Assembly: GCF_000739085.1 (NCBI RefSeq)
Contig: NZ_CP009110.1
Location: 5,084,001 to 5,148,000 of the forward strand
Direction: 5' to 3'
Origin: Amycolatopsis methanolica 239
GTDB lineage: Bacteria; Actinomycetota; Actinomycetes; Mycobacteriales; Pseudonocardiaceae
Length of the DNA stretch: 64,000 bases
Positions 54,016 to 62,131 of the stretch are shown piece by piece. How positions within the stretch are numbered: the first letter of the stretch is position 1; each line of letters starts with the position of its first letter. A program made the translations under genes and the position numbers. Under the pieces are notes generated by a model, which was not told where the DNA came from, did no database searches, and saw only the letters and a program-made list of their open reading frames with translations.

Positions 54016-56838
54016 TCAGCTGCATCCGGAGGTGGCGCCGCAGCCCTCGCAGGCGTAGCAGGAGCCCGCGGGGCGCATCTTCGTTCCGCAGGTCATGCAC
54101 AACGGCGCGTCGGCGGCCTTGCCGAGGTGCAGGTCCATCAGCTCGGCCGTGCTGTGGACAGCCTGGGGCTGCTCCGCCGGCTCGGCCTTCGCGGGGCTTG
54201 AGTCGACCGTGCTGCGCAGCGCCTCCAGGTCGACCTGCTCGGCCGGCTGCGAACCGTAGCCCGTCTCCACCTGGGCGGCCCGCTCGGCCGCGGTGAAGAT
54301 GCCCAGCTCGGCCCGCTTCTCATACGGCAGGTAGTCCAGCGCGAGGCGGCGGAACAGGTAGTCCAGCACGCTGGTGGCGATCCGGATGTCCGGGTCGTCC
54401 GTCATGCCTGCCGGCTCGAAGCGCAGGTTCGAGAACTTCGAGACGTAGAACTCGAGCGGGATGCCGTACTGCAGGCCCACCGAGATCGACATCGAGAAGG
54501 CGTCCATGACACCCGCCAGCGTCGACCCCTGCTTGCCCAGCTTCACGAAGATCTCGCCCAGCCCGTCGTCCGGGTACGAGCCGGCGTGCAGGTAGCCCTC
54601 CGCGCCGCCGACCGTGAACGACAGCGTCTGGCTCGGGCGCTTCTTCGGCAGCCGCTTGCGGATCGGCTTGTACTCGACGACCTTCTCCGGCTCGGCGGCC
54701 TCGGCGGTCTCGGCCTTCTTCTTCGCACTGGACAGCGGCTGGCCGACCTTGCAGTTGTCGCGGTAGATCGCCAGCGCCTTGAGGCCCAGCTTCCAGCCCT
54801 GGAAGTAGATCTCCTCGATCTCCTCGACCGTCGCCGTCTCCGGCATGTTGACCGTCTTGGAGATCGCGCCGGACAGGAACGGCTGCACCGCGGCCATCAT
54901 GCGGACGTGGCCCATCGGGGCGATGGACCGCTCGCCGATGGCGCAGTCGTACACCTCGTAGTGCTCCGGGCGCAGGCCCGGCGCGTCGACCACATGGCCG
55001 TGCTCGGCGATGTACTCGACGATCGCCTCGATCTGCTCGTCCTGGTAGCCCAGAGTCTTGAGCGAGCGCGGGATGGTCTGGTTGACGATCTGCATCGAGC
55101 CGCCGCCGACGAGCTTCTTGAACTTCACCAGCGAGAAGTCCGGCTCGATCCCGGTGGTGTCGCAGTCCATCATGAAGCCGATGGTGCCGGTCGGCGCGAG
55201 CACGCTGGCCTGCGCGTTGCGCCAGCCGTTCTTCGCGCCGATCTCGATGCCCTTCTGCCACTCGCGGGTGGCCAGGTCGCGGATCGCCACGTCGTTGGTG
55301 TGCATCGTGCGGATCGCGTCGTTGGCCGCGGCGTGCTTGCGCATGACGCGCTGGTGCGCCTCGGCGTTGCGGCTGTAGCCCTCGTACGCGCCGACCACAC
55401 CGGCCATCTCGGCCGAGCGGCGGTAGGACGTGCCGGTCATCAGCGAGGTGATGCTCGCGGCGAGCGCGCGGCCGCCGTCGGAGTCGTACGCGTGCCCGGT
55501 GGCCATCAGCAGCGCGCCCAGGTTGGCGTAGCCGATGCCCAGCTGGCGGAACTTGCGGGTGGTTTCGCCGATCGCCTCGGTCGGGAAGTCCGCGAAGCAG
55601 ATCGAGATGTCCATCGCGGTGATGACGAACTCGACCGCCTTGACGAACAGCTCACCGTCGAACGTGCCGTCGTCCTTGAGGAACTTCAGCAGGTTCAGCG
55701 ACGCCAGGTTGCAGCTGGAGTTGTCCAGGTGCATGTACTCGCTGCACGGGTTCGACGCGGTGATCCGGCCCGACTCGGGGCAGGTGTGCCAGTCGTTGAT
55801 CGTGTCGTCGTACTGCAGCCCAGGGTCCGCGCACTCCCACGCGGCCTGCGCCATCGAGCGGAACAGCTTCCGCGCGTTCACGGTGTCGATGACCTCGCCC
55901 GTGAGGCGCGCACGCAGCCCGAACTCGGCGTCGGACTCGACGGCGCGCATGAACTCGTCGCTGACGCGCACCGAGTTGTTCGCGTTCTGGTACTGCACCG
56001 ATGTGATGTCGGCGCCGGAGAGGTCCATGTCGAAGCCCGCGTCGCGCAGCACGCGGATCTTCTCCTCCTCGCGCGCCTTGGTCTGGATGAACTCCTCGAT
56101 GTCCGGGTGGTCGACGTCGAGGACGACCATCTTCGCCGCGCGCCGGGTGGCGCCACCGGACTTGATGGTGCCCGCCGATGCGTCGGCGCCACGCATGAAG
56201 GACACCGGGCCGGACGCGGTGCCGCCGGAGGACAGCAGCTCCTTGGAGGACCGGATGCGGGAGAGGTTGATGCCCGCGCCGGACCCGCCGCGGAAGATCA
56301 TCCCCTCTTCCTTGTACCAGTCGAGGATCGACTCCATGGTGTCGTCGACCGCGAGGATGAAGCAGGCGGAGACCTGCTGCTTGGAGGAGGTGCCGACGTT
56401 GAACCACACCGGGGAGTTGAAGCTGAAGACCTGGTGCAGCAGCATCCAGGTGAGCTCGTGCTCGAAGACCTCGGCGTCGGTGGCCGTCGCGAAGTAACCG
56501 TGCTCGGTGCCGGCCTTCACGTAGGCGTGCACGACGCGGTCGATGAGCTGCTTGAGGCTGCGCTCGCGCTGCGGACTGCCCACCGCACCGCGGAAGTACT
56601 TGCTGGTGACGATGTTGGTCGCGTTCATCGACCAGAACTCGGGGAACTCGACGCCCCGCTGTTCGAAGTTGACCGACCCGTCACGCCAGTTGGTCATGAC
56701 GACGTCGCGCTGCTCCCAGGCGACCTCGTCGTACGGGTGCACGCCCTCGGTCGTGAACACCCGGCTGATCTTCAGTCCCCGCTTGCCCCGCTTCGCCGAC
56801 TTGCCGCTCGCCGTGCTCGCACCCACGGTCTCGGTCAT
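54016..56838 (-). CDS. nrdJ: Class II (adenosylcobalamin-dependent) ribonucleotide reductase NrdJ
   Basis: 940 residues. Reduces ribonucleotides to deoxyribonucleotides with coenzyme B12, independent of oxygen. N-terminal FTTEGVHPYDEVAWEQRDVVMTNW, the radical/substrate site SNPCSEYMHLDNSSCNLASLNLLKFL, LAPTGTIGFMMDCDTTGIEPDF, and a C-terminal Cys-rich end, CMTCGTKMRPAGSCYACEGCG, for zinc and thiol transfer. No B12 riboswitch is recognisable upstream. Start ATG at 56838 with GGGAGGGA upstream. It lies 29 bp downstream of nrdR, as in Streptomyces and Amycolatopsis. Confidence 0.95.
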   Translation of the reverse strand: MTETVGASTASGKSAKRGKRGLKISRVFTTEGVHPYDEVAWEQRDVVMTNWRDGSVNFEQRGVEFPEFWSMNATNIVTSKYFRGAVGSPQRERSLKQLIDRVVHAYVKAGTEHGYFATATDAEVFEHELTWMLLHQVFSFNSPVWFNVGTSSKQQVSACFILAVDDTMESILDWYKEEGMIFRGGSGAGINLSRIRSSKELLSSGGTASGPVSFMRGADASAGTIKSGGATRRAAKMVVLDVDHPDIEEFIQTKAREEEKIRVLRDAGFDMDLSGADITSVQYQNANNSVRVSDEFMRAVESDAEFGLRARLTGEVIDTVNARKLFRSMAQAAWECADPGLQYDDTINDWHTCPESGRITASNPCSEYMHLDNSSCNLASLNLLKFLKDDGTFDGELFVKAVEFVITAMDISICFADFPTEAIGETTRKFRQLGIGYANLGALLMATGHAYDSDGGRALAASITSLMTGTSYRRSAEMAGVVGAYEGYSRNAEAHQRVMRKHAAANDAIRTMHTNDVAIRDLATREWQKGIEIGAKNGWRNAQASVLAPTGTIGFMMDCDTTGIEPDFSLVKFKKLVGGGSMQIVNQTIPRSLKTLGYQDEQIEAIVEYIAEHGHVVDAPGLRPEHYEVYDCAIGERSIAPMGHVRMMAAVQPFLSGAISKTVNMPETATVEEIEEIYFQGWKLGLKALAIYRDNCKVGQPLSSAKKKAETAEAAEPEKVVEYKPIRKRLPKKRPSQTLSFTVGGAEGYLHAGSYPDDGLGEIFVKLGKQGSTLAGVMDAFSMSISVGLQYGIPLEFYVSKFSNLRFEPAGMTDDPDIRIATSVLDYLFRRLALDYLPYEKRAELGIFTAAERAAQVETGYGSQPAEQVDLEALRSTVDSSPAKAEPAEQPQAVHSTAELMDLHLGKAADAPLCMTCGTKMRPAGSCYACEGCGATSGCS

Positions 56839-56867
56839 CGATTCGTCCCTCCCGCCGCGCGCCGGGC

Positions 56868-57350
56868 TCATTCCCCGGCCGCGCTTTCGTCGCCGTGCTT
56901 GTCTGCCATGGCCTTGCGCAGGTCCGCGATCTCCTTCTCGAAGTCCTCGACCGATGAGAAGGAGCGGTAGACGCTGGCGAACCGGAGGTAGGCGACCTCG
57001 TCGAGTTCCCGCAGCGGCCCGAGGATGGCGAGGCCGACCTCGTGGCTCGGGATCTCGGCGACTCCGGCCGCGCGGATCGACTCCTCGACCCGCTGGGCGA
57101 GCTGCTGCAACGCGTCGTCGTCGACCGGCCTGCCCTGGCAGGCCCGGCGCACTCCCCGGACCACCTTGTCCCTGCTGAACTGCTCGGTGACCCCGGAACG
57201 CTTGACGACCGCCAGCACCATCGTCTCGGACGTGGTGAACCGGCGACCGCAGGCCGAGCAGGACCGCCTGCGGCGGATGGCCTGCCCCTCGTCCACTTCC
57301 CGCGAGTCGACGACCCGGGAGTCGGCGTGACGGCAGAACGGGCAACGCAC
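56868..57350 (-). CDS. nrdR: Transcriptional repressor NrdR
   Basis: 160 residues. Zinc ribbon [15 protein letters not shown] and [14 protein letters not shown], then an ATP-cone ([29 protein letters not shown]). Represses ribonucleotide-reductase genes when dATP is bound. GTG start at 57350 (VRCPFCRH), chosen because the family begins at the zinc ribbon. The tail ([12 protein letters not shown]) is short. The promoter region upstream carries three evenly spaced TGTGGA boxes. Confidence 0.94.
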   Translation of the reverse strand: MRCPFCRHADSRVVDSREVDEGQAIRRRRSCSACGRRFTTSETMVLAVVKRSGVTEQFSRDKVVRGVRRACQGRPVDDDALQQLAQRVEESIRAAGVAEIPSHEVGLAILGPLRELDEVAYLRFASVYRSFSSVEDFEKEIADLRKAMADKHGDESAAGE

Positions 57351-57437
57351 CTTCCGAACACCTTCCCCTCTCGTCCCGCGGGTGACATCCACCCCGGCCC
57401 GCGCCGCCACGCTACGGCTCGAACCTGGTGATCAACA

Positions 57438-57510
57438 TGTGGATATCCAGTGGGTGAACACCCACCGCCTGTGGACAACTCGTCCTCAGTCTACCCCAAC
57501 TTGTGGACCA
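57438..57510. promoter_or_regulatory. Three TGTGGA-type boxes at exact 32-bp spacing upstream of nrdRJ
   Basis: TGTGGATAT (57438-57446), TGTGGACAA (57470-57478) and TGTGGACCA (57502-57510) start exactly 32 bp apart. TGTGGACAA is the reverse complement of the actinobacterial DnaA box TTGTCCACA. A perfect inverted repeat, GTGGGTG-AA-CACCCAC (57450-57465), lies between the first two. DnaA and NrdR are both candidates. Confidence 0.55.
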
Positions 57511-57528
57511 ACTACAGCCATGTAACTA

Positions 57529-57538
57529 CTAGATATAG
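57529..57538. promoter_or_regulatory. NrdR-box-like A/T-rich core in the nrdRJ promoter
   Basis: CTAGATATAG resembles the NrdR box core CTATATATAG with one mismatch and is the most A/T-rich stretch upstream of nrdR. It lies 19 bases past the last of the three TGTGGA boxes. Confidence 0.35.
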
Positions 57539-57609
57539 CGGTGGACCTTAGAACGCGCGCAGGCGGGGCGCAAGCGACACGAGCGAGTGATGAGGTATGG
57601 CGGCGCGCC

Positions 57610-58074
57610 TCACGAGCCCGTGATCACGGAGCCGGATTCGACCGGCACGGTGAGCAACAGGCCCGGCACGACCGACTCCGCCGACAGGTGGTTCAGCTCT
57701 TCGATGCGCTCAACCACGCCACCTGCGTCGCTCCCCGGCGCGTACTGCCGCGCCAGATCCCACAACGTCTCCCCCGGCGCGACCGCGACGGTGGCCGTCC
57801 GCTCCGGGACGTCCGGCGCGAACGAGCCGGCGAAAACACCCAACCCGGTGACGGCGAGCGCGATGGCGACCCCGACCGCGGCGAGCCACGGCCACCGCGG
57901 CGCGATCCGGCGGGGGCAGGCGGCGACCGGACCGGGACGGCGGCCGGCGACCACGCGCGCCCGCGTCGGCGGACGGCGCACCTCCGGACGACGCGGCCGC
58001 ACCGGCACGCGCCCGCCCGCGCCCTCCTCCGGCGCGCGCCGGACCAACCACTCCTCAAGTGTCAGCACCGACAT
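57610..58074 (-). CDS. chiZ: LysM membrane protein, ChiZ-like (SOS cell-division inhibitor)
   Basis: 154 residues: basic Arg/Pro-rich cytoplasmic part (about 20-60), one transmembrane segment (WLAAVGVAIALAVTGLGVFAG, about 63-83), and an extracytoplasmic LysM domain (VAPGETLWDLARQYAPGSDAGGVVERIEELN) that binds peptidoglycan. Mycobacterial ChiZ (Rv2719c) sits in the same place divergent from lexA and slows division after DNA damage. An SOS box lies 49 bp upstream of the start. That role is transferred by synteny and domain order. Confidence 0.75.
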   Translation of the reverse strand: MSVLTLEEWLVRRAPEEGAGGRVPVRPRRPEVRRPPTRARVVAGRRPGPVAACPRRIAPRWPWLAAVGVAIALAVTGLGVFAGSFAPDVPERTATVAVAPGETLWDLARQYAPGSDAGGVVERIEELNHLSAESVVPGLLLTVPVESGSVITGS

Positions 58075-58122
58075 GGCGGAACCTCCTCGCAGATCCGCGA
58101 CCCGCGACGAGCGCGCCGCCGG

Positions 58123-58138
58123 TCGAACAACCGTTCTA
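58123..58138. promoter_or_regulatory. SOS (LexA) box near chiZ
   Basis: TCGAAC-AACC-GTTCTA: one mismatch to the actinobacterial SOS box TCGAAC-N4-GTTCGA. It is 49 bp upstream of the chiZ start on the divergent promoter. Confidence 0.85.
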
Positions 58139-58202
58139 TCGAACCTCCGTGCGAATGTGTACCACCCGGGTACGACAAAATCGAGCGCGCCCCGGCGTGT
58201 CG

Positions 58203-58218
58203 TCGAACAGTTGTTTGA
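58203..58218. promoter_or_regulatory. SOS (LexA) box near lexA
   Basis: TCGAAC-AGTT-GTTTGA: one mismatch to TCGAAC-N4-GTTCGA, 103 bp upstream of the lexA GTG start. It is the expected autoregulatory site. Confidence 0.85.
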
Positions 58219-58320
58219 TGTTTGCTGTCGGGTGCACTACTGTGGGTGACCAGCAGAGGCGGACAGCGCCGGTCGCGCGGGTGCGCGGTCCCGGCCGCTC
58301 CAGAGCTGGGAGGCAGCACG

Positions 58321-59022
58321 GTGTCGGAAGAGACGGGCGAGACGATCCGCAGGCCAGGCGGCCGGTTCGGGGATGTGCATCCCCTCCCCGACCCCGAGGA
58401 CGTCGAAGAGGGTCTCAGCCCCCGCCAGCAGCAGATCCTCGAAGTCATCAAGGCGTGGATCGACCGCTTCGGCTACCCGCCCAGCGTCCGCGAGATCGGC
58501 GAGGCGGTCGGGCTCACCTCCACCTCGTCGGTGTCGCACCAGCTGCGTTCCCTGCAGCGCAAGGGTTACCTGCGCCGAGACGCGAACCGTCCTCGCGCCG
58601 TCGGCGTGCTGACCGCGCAGGCCGAGGCCGAGACCACGCCGCTGCCCAAGCCCGCGTACGTGCCGCTGGTCGGCCGCATCGCCGCCGGTGGGCCGGTGCT
58701 GGCCGAGCAGTCCATCGAAGAGGTCTTCCCGCTGCCGAAGGACATCGTCGGCGAGGGCGAGGTCTTCCTGCTCAGCGTCACCGGCGACTCGATGGTCGAC
58801 GCCGCCATCACCGACGGCGACTGGGTGGTCGTGCGCCAGCAGCCGACGGCGAACAACGGCGAGATCGTGGCCGCGATGATCGACGGCGAGGCCACGGTGA
58901 AGACGTTCAAGCAGAAGGACGGCCACGTGTGGCTGATGCCGCACAACGAGGCCTACGACCCGATCCCCGGCGACGAAGCCACCATTCTCGGCAAGGTCGT
59001 CGCGGTCATCCGCCGTCTCTAG
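58321..59022 (+). CDS. lexA: SOS repressor LexA
   Basis: 233 residues. Winged helix ([20 protein letters not shown]...[21 protein letters not shown], about 33-80), linker, then the autocleavage domain: cleavage bond Ala122-Gly123 in GRIAAGGPV, catalytic Ser157 in TGDSMVD and Lys194 in [12 protein letters not shown] start at 58321 with GGGAGG 10 bases upstream; longer upstream in-frame readings lack conservation. Divergent from chiZ with two SOS boxes. Confidence 0.95.
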   Translation: MSEETGETIRRPGGRFGDVHPLPDPEDVEEGLSPRQQQILEVIKAWIDRFGYPPSVREIGEAVGLTSTSSVSHQLRSLQRKGYLRRDANRPRAVGVLTAQAEAETTPLPKPAYVPLVGRIAAGGPVLAEQSIEEVFPLPKDIVGEGEVFLLSVTGDSMVDAAITDGDWVVVRQQPTANNGEIVAAMIDGEATVKTFKQKDGHVWLMPHNEAYDPIPGDEATILGKVVAVIRRL

Positions 59023-59047
59023 CCGGTCGATCGGCCGTTCGAAACGA

Positions 59048-60088
59048 TCAACCGGACCGCTTCCGCAGCTTCGACCAGGCGAACATCACGCCGCCCGCGA
59101 CGACGACGGCCAGCAGCAGGCCGGGCACCGTGTCCACACCACCCTTGCCGGACGCCCCGCCGGCGGCCTCCCCGCCGGAGCCCGCGGACTGGCCGCCCGC
59201 CTCGGCGCCCTCTTCAGCGCTGTCCGCCGCCAGGGCCGCCGCCCCGCGCACCGCGCGGATCGGGCCGGCACCCTCGGACGCCGACAACAGGGTGCCGTCC
59301 GGGTCGAAGGCGATCGCCTCCCCCTGCTGCTCGTCGGGCAGCGGCACGCGCACCGGCTCACGCTGCAACGCGGCGGCCACGTCCCGGTCGGGGGCCGGGA
59401 ACAGGTAGGCGTCGGTGTAGGTCCGCAGCGCGACGACCTTGCCGTCCGCGCTCACGGCGCCACCGGTGACCAGCACGGAGCCGAACCCCGCGACCGGTCC
59501 GCCCGGGGTGTCCGTGGACTTGATGTTGATCGACCCGACCCGCTCCAGCGGGGTCGGGCCAGGGCTGGCCAGCGCCTTCGCCGGCCGGTAGATCCCCGCC
59601 TCGCCCAGCGGGTTCTTCGTGACCAGGTACGGCGTTCCCGACGCGTCGAGCAGCAGCGCCTCCGCGTCGTGCGGCCCGTCGGGGTAGGTCAGGCGGTGCA
59701 ACGTCACCTTGCCCTGCGGCGTGACGGCCAGCAGGGCGATGGTCTCGCGTTGTTTGCGGTTGTCGCCGGTGTCGGCGAGCCAGAACGTGCCGTCCGCGGC
59801 ACGGGCGAGGTCCTCGACGTCGTACGGGTCGGTCGAGCCGGAGATGATCCGCTGCACGGCGCAGTCGCGGCCCAGCACGAAGATCTGCACCTTCGTGCCG
59901 CCGTCGTTGATCGCGTACCACCGCGAGCCGTCGCTCACCAGGCCGGACAGCTCGCCGAGCCGCTTGTCCGTCACCGAGCACACCGGTTCCGGGGCCTGCG
60001 CCGCGTTCGCCGGCCCCGCCAGCCCCAGCACCACCAGGACTGACAGGACCGGCGCCAGCACAGCTCTACCGAGACTCACCAGAGCCAC
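59048..60088 (-). CDS. Exported beta-propeller-like protein with C-terminal anchor
   Basis: 346 residues. Signal peptide at 1-30 (VLAPVLSVLVVLGLAGPANAAQA, cleavage after ANA), a repetitive beta domain (LSGLVSDGSRWYAINDGG; GTFWLADTGDNRK; EAIAFDPDGTLLSASEG), then a Gly/Ser/Ala-rich linker and a transmembrane segment (GLLLAVVVAGGVMFAWSKLRKRSG). The ADTGDN motif recalls SdiA-regulated/esterase-like propellers. Role unknown. Located between convergent lexA and hflX. Confidence 0.78.
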   Translation of the reverse strand: MALVSLGRAVLAPVLSVLVVLGLAGPANAAQAPEPVCSVTDKRLGELSGLVSDGSRWYAINDGGTKVQIFVLGRDCAVQRIISGSTDPYDVEDLARAADGTFWLADTGDNRKQRETIALLAVTPQGKVTLHRLTYPDGPHDAEALLLDASGTPYLVTKNPLGEAGIYRPAKALASPGPTPLERVGSINIKSTDTPGGPVAGFGSVLVTGGAVSADGKVVALRTYTDAYLFPAPDRDVAAALQREPVRVPLPDEQQGEAIAFDPDGTLLSASEGAGPIRAVRGAAALAADSAEEGAEAGGQSAGSGGEAAGGASGKGGVDTVPGLLLAVVVAGGVMFAWSKLRKRSG

Positions 60089-60098
60089 GGTACCGATT

Positions 60099-61529
60099 TC
60101 AGGCCGGTGATCCGTTCACGGCGTACGCCTCCAGCGCGGATGCCACGTCCGGGCGAACCCGGGCGCTCAGGCGGGTGCCCTCCGCGAGGTGTTCCTCGGT
60201 GAGGACCTCGCCCTCGGAGTGCACGCGCGCCACCAGCTCACCGCGCGTGTAGGGCACGAGCGCGTCCACGACCACGTCGGGCCGCGGCAGCCGCTCGGCC
60301 AGCGCGTCGAGCAGTTCCGGGACACCCTCGCCGGTCTTGGCCGACACCACGATCGCGCCCGGCAACAGGTGCCGGAGGCGGACCAGCGACAGCTCGTCGG
60401 CCGCGTCCGCCTTGTTGATCACGATCAGCTCCGGCGGCAGCGGGCTCTCGTGGCTCCGGGTGATCTCGGCGAGCACCTGGCGCACCGCGTTGACCTGCTC
60501 CTCCGGGGCGGGGTCGGACCCGTCCACGACGTGCAGCAGCAGATCCGCGTCGGCCGTCTCGTCCAGCGTCGAGCGGAACGCGTCGACCAGCTGGTGCGGC
60601 AGGTGCCGCACGAACCCGACCGTGTCGGTCAGGGTGAACGTGCGCCCGTCCGGAGTGGCCGCCCGCCGGGTGGTCGGGTCCAGGGTGGCGAACAGCGCGT
60701 TCTCCACCAGCACACCGGCCCCGGTGATGGCGTTGAGCAGGCTCGACTTGCCGGCGTTGGTGTAGCCGACGATCGCGACGCTGGGCACCTCGTTGGCCAC
60801 GCGGCGGCCCCGCTTGGTCGCCCGGATGGTGTCCATCGCGGCGATCTCGCGGCGCAGCTTCGCCACGCGTTTGTTGATGCGCCGACGGTCGGTCTCGAGC
60901 TTGGTCTCACCGGGACCACGCAGGCCCACACCGCCGTTCGCGCCACCGGCGCGGCCACCGGCCTGCCGGGACAGCGACTCACCCCAGCCCCGCAGCCGCG
61001 GGATGAGGTACTGTAGCTGGGCCAGCTCGACCTGCGCCTTGCCTTCGCGCGAGCGCGCGTGCTGGGCGAAGATGTCGAGGATCAGCGCGGTCCGGTCGAT
61101 CACCTTGACCTTGAGCCGCTCCTCCAGCTGGCGCAGCTGACCGGGCGAGAGCTCACCGTCGCAGATGACCGTGTCGGCCCCGGTGGCGACGACGATGTCG
61201 AACAGCTCGCGCACCTTGCCCGAGCCGATGTAGGTGGCCGGGTCGGGCTTGGCGCGGCGCTGCACGAGACCTTCGAGCACTTCGGAACCGGCGGTCTCGG
61301 CCAGGCGTGCGAGTTCGGCGAGCGAAGCCTCGGACTGCTCCGCGGTGCCCTCGGTCCACACACCGACCAGGACCACGCGCTCGAGGCGGAGTTTCCGGTA
61401 CTCGACCTCGGTGATGTCGGACAGTTCGGTCGACAGGCCCGCGACGCGGCGCAGGGATGCGCGCTCGGACAGTTCCAGGTCGCCCGTCGACGGGTCTTCC
61501 ACGAGGTCTGTGTAGGTCAGTTCTGTCAT
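60099..61529 (-). CDS. hflX: Ribosome-associated GTPase HflX
   Basis: 476 residues. N-terminal HflX domain (YIGSGKVRELFDIVVATGADTVICDGELSPGQLRQLEE), a Gly-rich linker (RQAGGRAGGANGGVGLRGPGE), then the GTPase: G1 GYTNAGKSSLLNAI, G3 DTVGFVRHLPHQLV, G4 VINKADAA, G5-like VSAKTGEG. Splits or rescues stalled ribosomes under stress. ATG at 61529 with GGAAGGA seven bases upstream. Confidence 0.94.
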   Translation of the reverse strand: MTELTYTDLVEDPSTGDLELSERASLRRVAGLSTELSDITEVEYRKLRLERVVLVGVWTEGTAEQSEASLAELARLAETAGSEVLEGLVQRRAKPDPATYIGSGKVRELFDIVVATGADTVICDGELSPGQLRQLEERLKVKVIDRTALILDIFAQHARSREGKAQVELAQLQYLIPRLRGWGESLSRQAGGRAGGANGGVGLRGPGETKLETDRRRINKRVAKLRREIAAMDTIRATKRGRRVANEVPSVAIVGYTNAGKSSLLNAITGAGVLVENALFATLDPTTRRAATPDGRTFTLTDTVGFVRHLPHQLVDAFRSTLDETADADLLLHVVDGSDPAPEEQVNAVRQVLAEITRSHESPLPPELIVINKADAADELSLVRLRHLLPGAIVVSAKTGEGVPELLDALAERLPRPDVVVDALVPYTRGELVARVHSEGEVLTEEHLAEGTRLSARVRPDVASALEAYAVNGSPA

Positions 61530-61572
61530 CGTCCTTCCATGGTCCCACGATTCGCGGGATTGTCCGAATCCT

Positions 61573-62070
61573 TTAGCGGCTCGGGTACACCGCCACGTAG
61601 ATCGCGAACTGCTCGGCGCCCTCCGGGGTCGAGCGGTCGCGGAACTCGTCCAGCAGGCTCAGCATCCGCTGTTCGAACTCGCGCCTGGCCTCGGCATCGA
61701 CCCGCACCACCAGCCGGGACTGGTCCAGCTCGCCGCGGTCCAGTTCGGCGATCTCGGACAGGTAGGCCTCCAGCATGGCCTCGGACAACGCCCTGTCGTC
61801 CTCCCCGGACAACTCCCAGGACTTGCCGGTCGACAGGTACGGGATCTCCTTCGCGCCGCGATTGCCCCTGCGGGCGGGCTGCGGGGCCAGGAAACCGGTG
61901 TCGACCAGCTTGCGCACGTGGTGCAGGGTGGTCGCCGGGTCCCGCCCCAGGCGCTGCGCGATTTCCTTGTTCGTCAACGCCTCCGCATAGGTCAACCGGA
62001 TGATGCGCAGGCGAATTCCCGAGGCCAGGGCGGCTGCCTCGGCCTCGCTCGGGGGGCGGCGGTCTCGCAC
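61573..62070 (-). CDS. Winged-helix transcriptional regulator (ArsR-like)
   Basis: 165 residues. Winged helix: SGIRLRIIRLTYAEALTNKEIAQRLGRDPATTLHHVRKLVDTGFL. The C-terminal half is helical, with EELDRGELDQSRLVVRVDAEARREFEQRM. A 24-bp palindrome lies 22 bp upstream of its start, between it and the divergent MFS gene, so it probably represses that transporter and itself. Inducer unknown. Confidence 0.82.
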   Translation of the reverse strand: MRDRRPPSEAEAAALASGIRLRIIRLTYAEALTNKEIAQRLGRDPATTLHHVRKLVDTGFLAPQPARRGNRGAKEIPYLSTGKSWELSGEDDRALSEAMLEAYLSEIAELDRGELDQSRLVVRVDAEARREFEQRMLSLLDEFRDRSTPEGAEQFAIYVAVYPSR

Positions 62071-62091
62071 CGGCCCAGCGTAGTCGGACGA

Positions 62092-62115
62092 AGTGATTGA
62101 CGGATTCCAATCACT
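62092..62115. promoter_or_regulatory. 24-bp palindrome in the regulator-MFS gap
   Basis: AGTGATTG-N8-CAATCACT, perfect 8-bp arms. It begins 22 bp before the regulator start and ends 16 bp before the GTG at 62132. Candidate operator of the winged-helix regulator, shared by both genes. Confidence 0.7.
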
Positions 62116-62131
62116 GCGTCACCCTACCGGT

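Noticed and set aside
57438-57510. Replication origin suggested by DnaA-like boxes
   Set aside because: Only three boxes, no dnaA/dnaN/gidA neighbours and no A/T-rich unwinding region beyond a short stretch. Promoter control is more likely.
56839-57609. B12 riboswitch controlling the B12-dependent NrdJ
   Set aside because: No B12-box-like or long structured leader was recognised; the gap before nrdJ is only 29 bp.
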